Position numbers and translations under genes: made by a program
Notes under the pieces: model-generated
The model's input: the letters and a program-made list of their open reading frames with translations, nothing else
Databases searched by the model: none
Told to the model about the DNA's origin: nothing
Part shown: positions 1 to 6,165 of the stretch, piece by piece
Numbering within the stretch: the stretch's first letter is position 1
Layout of the letters: every line of letters starts with the position of its first letter
From: Chloroflexota bacterium
GTDB taxonomy: Bacteria > Chloroflexota > Dehalococcoidia > UBA1151
Direction: 5' to 3'
NCBI GenBank assembly: GCA_022561735.1
Contig: JADFQR010000062.1
Location: forward strand, 1-7,222
Length of the DNA stretch: 7,222 nt

Positions 1-11
1 CCTTTTCGGGG

Positions 12-41
12 TTGACGTGTGCGTCCGGCAGTGTCAATAAT
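12..41 (+). promoter_or_regulatory. Sigma-70-like promoter of the packaging cassette
   Basis: A -35-like TTGACG lies at 12-17 and a -10-like AATAAT (5 of 6 to TATAAT) at 36-41, separated by 18 bp. The transcription start would fall near 48, inside the LexA-like palindrome at 42-57. This leaves a leader of about 90 nt before the first gene at 139. It also makes the upstream GTG at 19, in frame with that gene, an implausible start, because it would precede the transcript. The call rests on hexamer matches only. Confidence 0.55.
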
Positions 42-57
42 TAGAACATATGTTCTA
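42..57. promoter_or_regulatory. LexA-type SOS box over the transcription start
   Basis: TAGAACATATGTTCTA is a perfect 16-bp palindrome. Its core GAAC-N4-GTTC, with central ATAT, is the signature of the LexA/DinR boxes known from Bacillus and Actinobacteria. It starts right after the -10 hexamer (36-41) and covers the predicted +1, a position where a bound repressor would block initiation. The inference is that the downstream phage-type genes are repressed by LexA and induced by DNA damage. The outermost bases (TA...TA) differ from the commonest CG flanks, so another palindrome-binding repressor, such as a phage repressor, remains possible. Confidence 0.65.
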
Positions 58-138
58 GTAAGTGTCGCAGTGTGCCGGGCCGTTCGTCTGGACCCCCCGG
101 ACCCGTCGATCACTTTGCAGATTGAGGAGGAAACTCGG

Positions 139-312
139 ATGGGTGATGTGGAACCCGGTGCGCCGGAGTTGAGCGTTCCCGTTGTATCTCACGCGACATG
201 CTTGCGGTGCGACTCGGACGACACGGTGCGATTGGAGAAGGCTCGGACCGAGGCGAATACCTGCTATCGATGCCGTGGTTGTGGCCACATCTTCAGCCCG
301 ATTGGCTCCTGA
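139..312 (+). CDS. Small zinc-ribbon protein upstream of terminase (57 aa)
   Basis: A 57-residue protein built around one zinc ribbon: C21-x2-C24, then C45-x2-C48 followed by GHIFSP, with an extra Cys at 42. The CxxCGHxF ending is typical of structural zinc knuckles in small nucleic-acid-binding proteins. The ATG at 139 is chosen because a strong Shine-Dalgarno sequence GAGGAGG (124-130) sits 8 nt before it; the in-frame GTG at 19 lies upstream of the predicted transcription start. It is the first gene after the LexA-like box and runs into the terminase reading frame, so the two are probably translationally coupled. It occupies the slot where phages often carry the small terminase or an HNH nuclease, but it resembles neither. 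DNA binding is an inference; the precise role is unknown. Confidence 0.7.
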   Translation: MGDVEPGAPELSVPVVSHATCLRCDSDDTVRLEKARTEANTCYRCRGCGHIFSPIGS

Positions 313-1732
313 TCTGGCGCCCAGGCTGGCGGCGGAGCGCCCGGGTCCCGGCCCGGGGCAAGACACGGAATCGGCCCTGGCCCAGAGGGAAATCTGGGCT
401 GCGGATCCGGCCGGATTTGTGCGTGACCGTCTCGGGGCGCGGCTGTGGGACGGGCAGATCCAGATACTCGAAGCGGTGAGAGACCACGTGCGCGTCGCTG
501 TCCGGTCATGCAACGGGTCCGGCAAGAGCTACGCGGCGGCGCACATCGTCCTGTGGTGGTTGATGGCGTTCAGTGAATCCATGGTGATCACAACGGCTCC
601 GACGGAGCGCCAGGTTCGCGAGGTTCTCTGGCGTGAGATACGGCGCGCCTACCGCGGCAACGAGGAGCTGATCGAGGGGAAGCTGACGCGCACAACGCTG
701 GAGCTGGGGGACAAACACTACGCCCACGGCATCTCGACAAACGAGCCCGAGCGGTTCCAGGGCTTTCACGAGGGCAACATCCTGTTTGTCGTCGACGAGG
801 CTTCCGGTATGCGGGAGGACATATTCGAGGCAATTGAGGGGTCGATGACCTCCGCCGGCGCGCATCTTCTGCTGCTCGGCAACCCGACAGCGCTCGGCGG
901 GACTTTCTACGAGGCGTTTCATCGTCGGCGCGACCTGTGGCACACGCTGCACATATCGGCGTTCGACACTCCGAATGTGGCGTCGGGTGAGATCGAGATC
1001 CCGGGACTGGTCAGCCCGCAGTGGGTAACGGATGCGGCGCTCAACTGGGGCGAAAACAGCCCGATGTACCAGGTACGCGTGCTCGGGGAGTTTCCATCTG
1101 AAGGGGTGGACTCGCTCATCGCCCTGCGGCTGATCGAGGCGGCCATACTTCCACGGCTTCAGGAGGCATCCGGCGATAGCGCTGAACTCATAGCTGAACC
1201 TGTGGAGATCGGCGTGGACGTGGCCCGGTTCGGTAACGACCGGAGCGTTATATGTGTTCGCCAGGGGGAACGTGTCCTGTCGCTCGACGTATTCGGCAGG
1301 CAGGACACGATGGCGACCGCCGGTCGCGTGGTGGAGGCGGTGAGACGGCACCGCCCGGTGGCGGTGAGGGTGGACGCGATCGGAATCGGCGCGGGGGTCG
1401 TTGACCGCCTGCGAGAGCTCGGGGTTGCGGGCATTGCCGGGATTAACGTCTCGGAGCGCGCCCGCAACCCCGAGCAGTTCTTGAACCTGCGCGCTGAACT
1501 GTTTGACGGGCTCAGGCAGCGATTCCAGGAAGGGCGAATCCGTATACCGGACGACCCGGACCTGATCGCCGAGTTGTCGTCGCTCCGCTACTCGTTCTCG
1601 AGCAGCGGGCAGGTGCGGCTTGAGAGCAAAGATGATCTGCGGGGGCGCGGCATCGCGAGCCCGGACCGGGCGGACGCCCTGATGCTGGCGTTCGCCGGGA
1701 TCCGGCGGCCCGGCTTCAAGGCCTGGGCGTAG
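281..1732 (+). CDS. terL: Phage terminase large subunit (TerL)
   Basis: This is the motor and nuclease that pumps DNA into a prohead and cuts it. Numbered from GTG 281 (483 aa), the N-terminal ATPase shows a Walker A-like NGSGKS at 78-83, Walker B LFVVDEAS with D172 and E173, and a coupling-type LLGNP around 198-202. The C-terminal RNase H-like nuclease shows three acidic positions: D313 in GVDVARFGND, D365 in VDAIG, and D465 in DRADAL. Both catalytic halves therefore look intact, and the length is normal for TerL. The pattern fits the Terminase_6-like group. The start is unresolved: GTG 275, GTG 281 and TTG 302 are all possible and none has a good Shine-Dalgarno sequence. All overlap the end of the zinc-ribbon gene, which suggests coupling. 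The family call is firm; the exact N-terminus is not. Confidence 0.92.
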   Translation: MATSSARLAPDLAPRLAAERPGPGPGQDTESALAQREIWAADPAGFVRDRLGARLWDGQIQILEAVRDHVRVAVRSCNGSGKSYAAAHIVLWWLMAFSESMVITTAPTERQVREVLWREIRRAYRGNEELIEGKLTRTTLELGDKHYAHGISTNEPERFQGFHEGNILFVVDEASGMREDIFEAIEGSMTSAGAHLLLLGNPTALGGTFYEAFHRRRDLWHTLHISAFDTPNVASGEIEIPGLVSPQWVTDAALNWGENSPMYQVRVLGEFPSEGVDSLIALRLIEAAILPRLQEASGDSAELIAEPVEIGVDVARFGNDRSVICVRQGERVLSLDVFGRQDTMATAGRVVEAVRRHRPVAVRVDAIGIGAGVVDRLRELGVAGIAGINVSERARNPEQFLNLRAELFDGLRQRFQEGRIRIPDDPDLIAELSSLRYSFSSSGQVRLESKDDLRGRGIASPDRADALMLAFAGIRRPGFKAWA

Positions 1733-1749
1733 GAGAGGGAGAGCGAGGA

Positions 1750-1980
1750 ATGGCAAACAGGCGGTTGGTGTGCGGTTTATGTGACTCGGTGACGGACTTC
1801 GCCGTCCCGCAACGGTGCGCGCATATCGCGGTCCTGCACGCGGTGCTGGATCACGCCGTGATGCTGCCGCCGCTGCAGGAGTCGGTGCGGCGCGTGTCGC
1901 CATCGGGCCGGGCGAGCTGGTGGCTTCCGGATGGGCGTGAGTGGTTGATCGAGTGGGCGAACGATGGGTTCAGGCTCTGA
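1750..1980 (+). CDS. Small Cys/His-rich hypothetical protein between TerL and portal (76 aa)
   Basis: I do not recognise a family. The N-terminal half has a possible metal-binding set: C8-x2-C11, C23, H25, H30 and H35, spaced somewhat like a C2H2 zinc finger (CxxC followed by HxxxxH). The C-terminal half is Trp-rich (SWWLPDGREWLIEWAN) and may form a small beta sheet. The ATG at 1750 follows the terL stop by 17 nt, with a purine-rich ribosome-binding stretch (GAGAGGGAGAG, 1733-1743). It is therefore almost certainly co-transcribed with terL. Small uncharacterised genes between terminase and portal are common in phages. Metal binding and any role in packaging are inferences. Confidence 0.6.
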   Translation: MANRRLVCGLCDSVTDFAVPQRCAHIAVLHAVLDHAVMLPPLQESVRRVSPSGRASWWLPDGREWLIEWANDGFRL

Positions 1981-2054
1981 TCATCGGCTCTCCTTTTAAG
2001 TTGCCGGTTGAGTTACTGGGACGGGTGAATTAAGAACGGGTGGAACGAGGGGGC

Positions 2055-3371
2055 ATGCACGTGGGAGCGGCTACGACGCTGGTTCGGTTGATCGGAACGG
2101 GCGCCCGCTGGGCGGGACGGAAGTTCTCGCCCGGCGCGGTAATGAGGCCGGGCAAGAGGTCCGGCGGAACGGTAGAACGGGCGAACCGCGCTGCGCGTGT
2201 GCTTGTGGACCGCCTGGGTGACGGTCTTGACCCGTGGTTCGGTGTCGACGGATCGTCGGGAGGAGGGCGGTACGGCGATTTCTACGCGACCTCGACGTCC
2301 GTTCACGCGGCGGTACGCGTCCGGTCAGACGCGGTCAGCCGTCCGCCATTCAAGGTTCACGAGGTCGGGCCGGGCGGGGTGGAGATGCCGGTCGAGCCGG
2401 GCCATCCGCTGCAGGCGATCCTGGACCGCCCGAACCCGTTCTGGACGCCCGCTGAGTTGTGGCGCGCCACCGAGACCTACCTGTCGCTCTGGGGCGCCGC
2501 TTTCTGGGGGCTGGAACGGGACGAGACCGGTACGGTGACCGAGCTGTGGCCGCTGAGACCGGACCGCGTTCGCGTTCTCCCGGACGAGAAGGCGTATGTC
2601 CGCGGTTTCGTTTACGAGCATGCCGGAAAGCGGGTTGCGTACCTGCCGGAAGAGATCGTGTGGTTCCGGCACTTCAACCCGGTTGATGAGTTTTCGGGCG
2701 CATCGGCGGTCGCTCCGGCGCGCGCCGCGGTGGAGATGGCGTCTTCCGCGCTGCTGTTCAACCGGTCTTTCTTCGCTAACTCTGCGACGCCGGCCGATCT
2801 GGCGATCACGACGGACGAGACCCCGACAGACGACCAGGTTGCCGAGTTTTACGAGCGCTGGGAGGCGCGGTTCTCAGGCCCGGGCCGCGCGCACCGGCCA
2901 ATCGTGCTCAGCCGGGGCATGGATGCCAAGCGGCTCGGGTTGTCGCACCGAGAAATGGAGTTCATCGAGGCGCTTAAATGGTCGGTGGAGGAGGTGGCCC
3001 GGGCGTTCGGCGTGCCGAAGGCGTTCCTGGGCGATCTGAAGGACGCGACTCTCGCTAATATCGAGTCCGAGGAGCGGTTCCTGTGGCGCAACACCATCGT
3101 CCCGGAGTTGCGTCTACTGGAGGACGCCGTCAACCGAACGCTCTCGCCGCTGTTCAAGACGCCCGGCGGCCCCGAACTGAAGGCACGCTTTGACCTGGGC
3201 GTTATCGAGGCGCTCCAGGAGTCGGAGAACGAGCGCGTCGACCGGCTGGTGAAGCTGGTTGAAGCGGGCGTCTTGACGGTGAACGAGGTGCGAGCCGGCC
3301 GCGGCCTGGGCCCGGTGGACTGGGGCGACCGGCCGGTGGAGCGGAAACGGGACCGCGTGGCTGGGGGATAG
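2055..3371 (+). CDS. HK97-type phage portal protein
   Basis: The portal forms the dodecameric ring at one prohead vertex through which terminase drives DNA. The family pattern is clear, numbered from ATG 2055 (438 aa): HPLQAILDRPNPFWT around 117-131; a clip/stem region rich in Trp and aromatics; then VEEVARAFGVPKAFLGDLKDATLANIE around 312-337, matching the FGVP..LG.....T.aNiE signature of HK97-like portals. It ends with the GVLTVNEVRAGRGLGPVDWGD motif around 405-425, typical of this family. Length is normal, so the gene looks complete. ATG 2055 is preceded by GAGGGGG with short spacing; GTG 2040 would add five residues and is also possible. A 74-bp gap separates it from the preceding small gene. 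No protease or capsid gene follows, which is unusual for this family. Confidence 0.92.
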   Translation: MHVGAATTLVRLIGTGARWAGRKFSPGAVMRPGKRSGGTVERANRAARVLVDRLGDGLDPWFGVDGSSGGGRYGDFYATSTSVHAAVRVRSDAVSRPPFKVHEVGPGGVEMPVEPGHPLQAILDRPNPFWTPAELWRATETYLSLWGAAFWGLERDETGTVTELWPLRPDRVRVLPDEKAYVRGFVYEHAGKRVAYLPEEIVWFRHFNPVDEFSGASAVAPARAAVEMASSALLFNRSFFANSATPADLAITTDETPTDDQVAEFYERWEARFSGPGRAHRPIVLSRGMDAKRLGLSHREMEFIEALKWSVEEVARAFGVPKAFLGDLKDATLANIESEERFLWRNTIVPELRLLEDAVNRTLSPLFKTPGGPELKARFDLGVIEALQESENERVDRLVKLVEAGVLTVNEVRAGRGLGPVDWGDRPVERKRDRVAGG

Positions 3372-3407
3372 AGGAGCAAGGAGGCGCGATTCGGCCCCCC
3401 TCCCCGC

Positions 3408-3437
3408 TTGTGCGCCTGCGGCGGTTCGCGGCATACT
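3408..3437 (+). promoter_or_regulatory. Possible rnd promoter giving a leaderless mRNA
   Basis: TTGTGC at 3408-3413 and CATACT at 3432-3437 (4 of 6 to TATAAT) are separated by 18 bp. Transcription would start about 7 nt after the -10, at or next to the GTG start codon at 3444. No Shine-Dalgarno sequence is visible before that codon, which agrees with leaderless translation. The hexamers are weak matches, and read-through from the packaging cassette is the alternative. Confidence 0.35.
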
Positions 3438-3443
3438 CGGAAC

Positions 3444-4592
3444 GTGCTAATAACCGAAACGGGTGAACTCGCCGCGTTCTGCAAACGGCTTGAGGGCGCT
3501 CCTTACGTTGCAGTGGACACCGAGTTCCTGCGCGAGAAGACCTACTGGCCCAAGCTTTGCCTCGTCCAGGTCGCGTACGAGGACGAAGTGGCGGCGATCG
3601 ATCCCCTTGCGTCCGGGATAGACCTCGGGCCGCTTTTTGACCTGATGGATGATCAGCGGACGCTGAAGGTGTTTCACTCGGCGTCGCAGGACATGGAGGT
3701 GTTCTACAGCGTCTCCGGCCGCGTGCCGCTCCCGATCTTCGATACGCAGGTGGCGGCGATGGTGGCGGGGTACGGTGAGCAGGTCGGCTATGCCACGTTG
3801 GCGGCGCAGATTGCCGGCGTGACGTTGGACAAGTCATCGCAGCTAACCGACTGGTCACTGCGGCCGCTGTCAGACCGTCAGATCGCCTACGCCCTGGCTG
3901 ACGTCACGCACCTCTGCACCATTTACGAAGACCTTGAGGACAGGCTGGAGGAGACCGGCCGGGCGTCCTGGGTGTCAGAGGAGATGGCGGCGCTCACAGA
4001 CCTTTCGACGTATCGATCAGACCCGATGGAGGCTTACCGGCGTGTCCGGATTCGCCGGCCAAACCGGAAGGCCCTCGCCGTATTGCGTGAGGTTGTCGCA
4101 TGGCGGGAAGAGACGGCGCAGCAGCGCAATCTTCCCCGCAACTGGGTGATCCGGGACGACGCGCTGGTCGAGATCGCGACCCATGCCCCGCAAACGGTGG
4201 CGGAACTCAGCCGGGTGCGAGGGTTGCGCGGAAACGCTGCGAAGGGCCGTGATGGAGAGGCGTTGCTGGCGGCGGTCAAGCGTGCGCTGGACACGCCAAA
4301 AAGCGAGTGGCCGGAGCTCCCGCCGCGTCGGGCTCCGATTCACGGCCATGAGGCTCTCGTGACACTCCTGCAGACTCTCCTGAGGTTGCGCTGTGAGGAC
4401 CACGATGTGGCGCCGAAGCTGGTCGCAACCCGTGATGAACTGGACAGAATCGCAACAACAGATGACCCTGACCTGCGACCGCTTCAGGGCTGGCGGCGTG
4501 AACTGTTCGGCGAGGACGCGATAGCGCTGAAGGCTGGCCGGCTGGGACTGACCGGAGACGGCAGCCAGGTGCGGGTGATAACGCTCGATTAG
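3444..4592 (+). CDS. rnd: Ribonuclease D (DEDDy 3'-5' exoribonuclease)
   Basis: RNase D trims the 3' ends of tRNA precursors and other small RNAs in the cytoplasm, using two metal ions. Numbered from GTG 3444 (382 aa), the exonuclease motifs are all present: Exo I VAVDTEFLRE with D25 and E27, Exo II FHSASQDMEVF with D83, and Exo III YALAD with Y149 and D153, which makes it a DEDDy enzyme. An HRDC domain follows at about 205-285 (RKALAVLREVVAWREE... LPRNWVIRDDALVEIA), and a second, weaker HRDC-like helical region spans about 300-365. Length matches bacterial RNase D. An alternative TTG at 3408 would add 12 residues of Cys/Gly-rich sequence unlike the family, so it is not preferred. It lies 72 bp after the portal gene and is clearly a chromosomal housekeeping gene, so it marks the right edge of the phage-type cassette. 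Confidence 0.92.
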   Translation: MLITETGELAAFCKRLEGAPYVAVDTEFLREKTYWPKLCLVQVAYEDEVAAIDPLASGIDLGPLFDLMDDQRTLKVFHSASQDMEVFYSVSGRVPLPIFDTQVAAMVAGYGEQVGYATLAAQIAGVTLDKSSQLTDWSLRPLSDRQIAYALADVTHLCTIYEDLEDRLEETGRASWVSEEMAALTDLSTYRSDPMEAYRRVRIRRPNRKALAVLREVVAWREETAQQRNLPRNWVIRDDALVEIATHAPQTVAELSRVRGLRGNAAKGRDGEALLAAVKRALDTPKSEWPELPPRRAPIHGHEALVTLLQTLLRLRCEDHDVAPKLVATRDELDRIATTDDPDLRPLQGWRRELFGEDAIALKAGRLGLTGDGSQVRVITLD

Positions 4593-4599
4593 CGTGTTC

Positions 4600-4615
4600 C
4601 GCCACGGCCGTGGCG
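4600..4615. terminator. GC-rich hairpin after rnd, possible terminator
   Basis: CGCCACGGCCGTGGCG is a perfect 16-bp palindrome beginning 8 nt after the rnd stop; as RNA it folds into a 6-bp GC-rich stem with a GGCC tetraloop. The position between convergent genes fits a terminator that could act in both directions. No U-run follows directly, so intrinsic termination is uncertain. Confidence 0.4.
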
Positions 4616-4709
4616 CCGGTCCCCTGTCCTGTTTGCCTTTCGCGTCGGCCGTTTAAGGGCCAGGCGTGCCTGCCAAACCCGTTGTGGCCACACGCCCGGT
4701 CCGTCCGTT
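4616..4709. other. Rest of the rnd/nirK convergent intergenic region
   Basis: This non-coding gap between two convergent genes holds only short self-complementary pieces: TGTGGCCACA at 4683-4692, and TCCGTTTTAACGGA, which overlaps the nirK stop codon. Each could form a weak stem on either strand. Neither has a classical poly-T tail. I see no small gene or RNA here. Confidence 0.4.
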
Positions 4710-5960
4710 TTAACGGATTTCGGTCCACTGAATCGGGTTGAAGATGTCCGGCTGTGGTTCACCTTCAACGTGGAGGATCCCGGCGGCGCCCTTGTTAATC
4801 CGGAAGATTGCGTGGTCGACCAGGATGTAGTCGCCCGGCACCTCCACCGTGAACTCCACTCCCACGGCGCCGCCCGCAGGAATCATCGTCGTCTGTACGT
4901 TCTCGTTCACAAGGCTGAACGATCCCTCCACGTACACCCGGTCGAAAATCTCACCGATCACGTGGAAGCTGGACGACAGGTTCGGGCCGATGTTGCCGAC
5001 GAACAGCCGTATCGTGTCTCCAACCAGGATCGGGTCATCACCGAATGTGCCGAGTGCGCGATCACCCACCACAGCGCCGGGCCGACCGTTGAAGGTAACG
5101 AACGATGGCTGCTCCAGGTAACCGTATTCAGCAGCGAACGCCAGGTGCCCACTGTCGGCGAGGGCCGCCGCTGACTGCCCTCCACCGGCTTCGGAGTAGA
5201 ACTCGCTCTGCATCAGGTAGAACTCGTGATCCACCTCCGGCAGCCCTTCCTCAGGCTCGACAACTATCAACCCGTACATGCCCTTGGAGATGTGCGTCGG
5301 AATGTCAGGGAAGGCGCAGTGGTAAACGTAGATGCCCGGGTTGAGCAGCTTCACCTGCAGGTTGGTCATAGCGCCCGGCAGCGTGTCCAGTTTGACGGCT
5401 CCCCCGCCCGGCCCGGTCACGGCGTGGAAATCCACGTTGTGCGGCATAAAGCTGTCTGCCGGGTTGTAGAGGTAGAAGTCGAGCGTGTCACCCACACGCG
5501 CCCGGATCATCGGACCCGGGATGCCGCCGTTGAACGTCCAGTAGTCCATCGTCGTCCCGTCCACCACCCGGGCAACGCCTTCCTCGATCTGGAAGTGAAT
5601 CTCCTGGGTGATCGGGCCGGTGCGCTCCACGAAGTTCTGGTACTGACCATCTTTGTAGAGCGTGTAGTCGGTGGATGGCGGCATGTCTATCGGGTGGCGC
5701 GAGATCTCCTCAATGGTGATCGGCTTCGCCGCCGTTTCGAGCTGGTTGGCGACCTGGACAGTGGTCGGCTCCGGCACAGGCGTGGGCGTGGCCGGCAGCG
5801 CGGTCGGCGCTGAAGCTACGTCTTGAGCTGTGGCGGAGGAGGAATCACTGGTGCACGCCACCGATGCGAAAGCGAAAAGTCCCACCACGAGTGCGAGCAC
5901 GCTTGCGAGGGAGCCCCGTTTCCAGTGTCCTACCGTCGTCGAGCGAGTTTCGTTAACCAT
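4710..5960 (-). CDS. nirK: Copper-containing nitrite reductase (NirK), lipoprotein
   Basis: It reduces nitrite to nitric oxide, the committing step of denitrification, outside the cytoplasmic membrane. The 416-aa protein begins with a signal sequence (hydrophobic about 18-35) ending in SVAC; C36 would be lipidated. An Ala/Pro/Thr-rich linker follows at about 43-68. Two cupredoxin domains carry the full active-site set. Type 1 copper ligands are H174, C215, H223 and M228; type 2 ligands are H179, H214 and H383; the catalytic pair is D177 (HNVDFHA) and H333 (SFHVIG). The Cys-to-His spacing of the type 1 site is one residue shorter than in classical Alcaligenes/Achromobacter NirK and resembles the Nitrosomonas-type or archaeal forms. 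The start has a clear GGGAGG (5967-5972) 6 nt upstream. Multicopper oxidase relatives share the fold, but the D/H catalytic pair supports NirK. Confidence 0.9.
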   Translation of the reverse strand: MVNETRSTTVGHWKRGSLASVLALVVGLFAFASVACTSDSSSATAQDVASAPTALPATPTPVPEPTTVQVANQLETAAKPITIEEISRHPIDMPPSTDYTLYKDGQYQNFVERTGPITQEIHFQIEEGVARVVDGTTMDYWTFNGGIPGPMIRARVGDTLDFYLYNPADSFMPHNVDFHAVTGPGGGAVKLDTLPGAMTNLQVKLLNPGIYVYHCAFPDIPTHISKGMYGLIVVEPEEGLPEVDHEFYLMQSEFYSEAGGGQSAAALADSGHLAFAAEYGYLEQPSFVTFNGRPGAVVGDRALGTFGDDPILVGDTIRLFVGNIGPNLSSSFHVIGEIFDRVYVEGSFSLVNENVQTTMIPAGGAVGVEFTVEVPGDYILVDHAIFRINKGAAGILHVEGEPQPDIFNPIQWTEIR

Positions 5961-5988
5961 CGAAAACCTCCCGGATCTTCTTCCAATT

Positions 5989-6007
5989 CATCGTATAGAT
6001 GACGATG
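5989..6007. repeat. Inverted repeat over the nirK -10 element
   Basis: CATCGT at 5989-5994 and ACGATG at 6002-6007 form 6-bp perfect arms separated by 7 bp. The repeat encloses the candidate nirK -10 (5992-5997), so it could be a repressor operator. Six-base arms can arise by chance in a window this size. Confidence 0.3.
5992..5997 (-). promoter_or_regulatory. Candidate -10 element of nirK
   Basis: On the minus strand this reads TATACG (4 of 6 to TATAAT). No -35-like hexamer is found 16-19 bp upstream, where the sequence is ACGGGT-like. The start of transcription would be near 5985, leaving about 25 nt before the nirK ATG. The element sits inside an inverted repeat, CATCGT-N7-ACGATG (5989-6007). 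Confidence 0.3.
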
Positions 6008-6027
6008 CCACAAAACCCGTACGGCGG

Positions 6028-6045
6028 TTGTGAAGAAAAGCACAA
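6028..6045. promoter_or_regulatory. CRP/FNR-family-like binding site upstream of nirK
   Basis: TTGTGAAGAAAAGCACAA has perfect TTGTG/CACAA arms. It fits TGTGA-N6-TCACA, the site form used by many CRP/FNR-superfamily regulators, with one mismatch in the second half. It lies 68 bp upstream of the nirK start codon, with its centre about 51 bp before the predicted transcription start. CRP/FNR-type regulators commonly activate denitrification genes. Which regulator would bind is unknown; the site might also serve the divergent gene. Confidence 0.4.
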
Positions 6046-6165
6046 TATTATGAGGGGAATGTGATGACCGCTCCGCATTGTTACCGCTTGCCGGGCGTCC
6101 ACTGCCCTGAATCAGTTCAGAGACCGGAGGTTGTGACGCCTCCAACGATCAACGGGCGGCGTGTG

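Larger units (their letters stand above)
12..3371 (+). mobile_element. Phage-type packaging cassette (prophage remnant or GTA-like)
   Basis: One promoter/operator unit is followed by four co-directional genes: zinc ribbon, large terminase, a small Cys/His protein and an HK97-type portal. Terminase and portal are the hallmark pair of the head-packaging module of tailed phages and gene transfer agents. The genes that normally follow (prohead protease, major capsid, connector, tail) are absent, and rnd begins 72 bp after the portal stop. The reading frames are uninterrupted and the catalytic residues are kept, so this is not an obviously decayed remnant. No integrase or att-like direct repeat was seen by eye. 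The left boundary is uncertain because the window starts there. Confidence 0.6.

Noticed and set aside
19..138. GTG 19 as the start of the zinc-ribbon protein
   Set aside because: It lies upstream of the predicted transcription start and lacks a ribosome-binding site, whereas ATG 139 has GAGGAGG at ideal spacing.
1184..1200. Short direct repeat GCTGAAC within terL
   Set aside because: It falls within coding sequence at ordinary codons (Ala-Glu-Leu and Ala-Glu-Pro), so chance and codon use explain it.
506..1903. 465-codon open frame on the minus strand opposite terL
   Set aside because: It lies wholly antisense to a clear terminase, has no recognisable domain and is rich in Arg/Pro as expected of a high-GC shadow frame.
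2001..2036. Internal promoter before the portal gene (TTGAGT / TAAGAA)
   Set aside because: Spacing is 17 bp but the hexamers match poorly; read-through from the upstream promoter explains expression.
3379..3404. Terminator between portal and rnd (GGAGG...CCTCC)
   Set aside because: Only five base pairs with a long loop and no T-run.
5226..5813. 195-codon + strand frame opposite nirK
   Set aside because: Antisense to a gene with all catalytic residues; Arg/Val/His-rich composition is typical of a mirror of cupredoxin codons.
6107..6143. Two small stem-loops (CTGAA-TCAG-TTCAG and GGAGG-N8-CCTCC) as a riboswitch
   Set aside because: Stems are 5 bp, match no riboswitch core I know, and lie upstream of the predicted transcription start.
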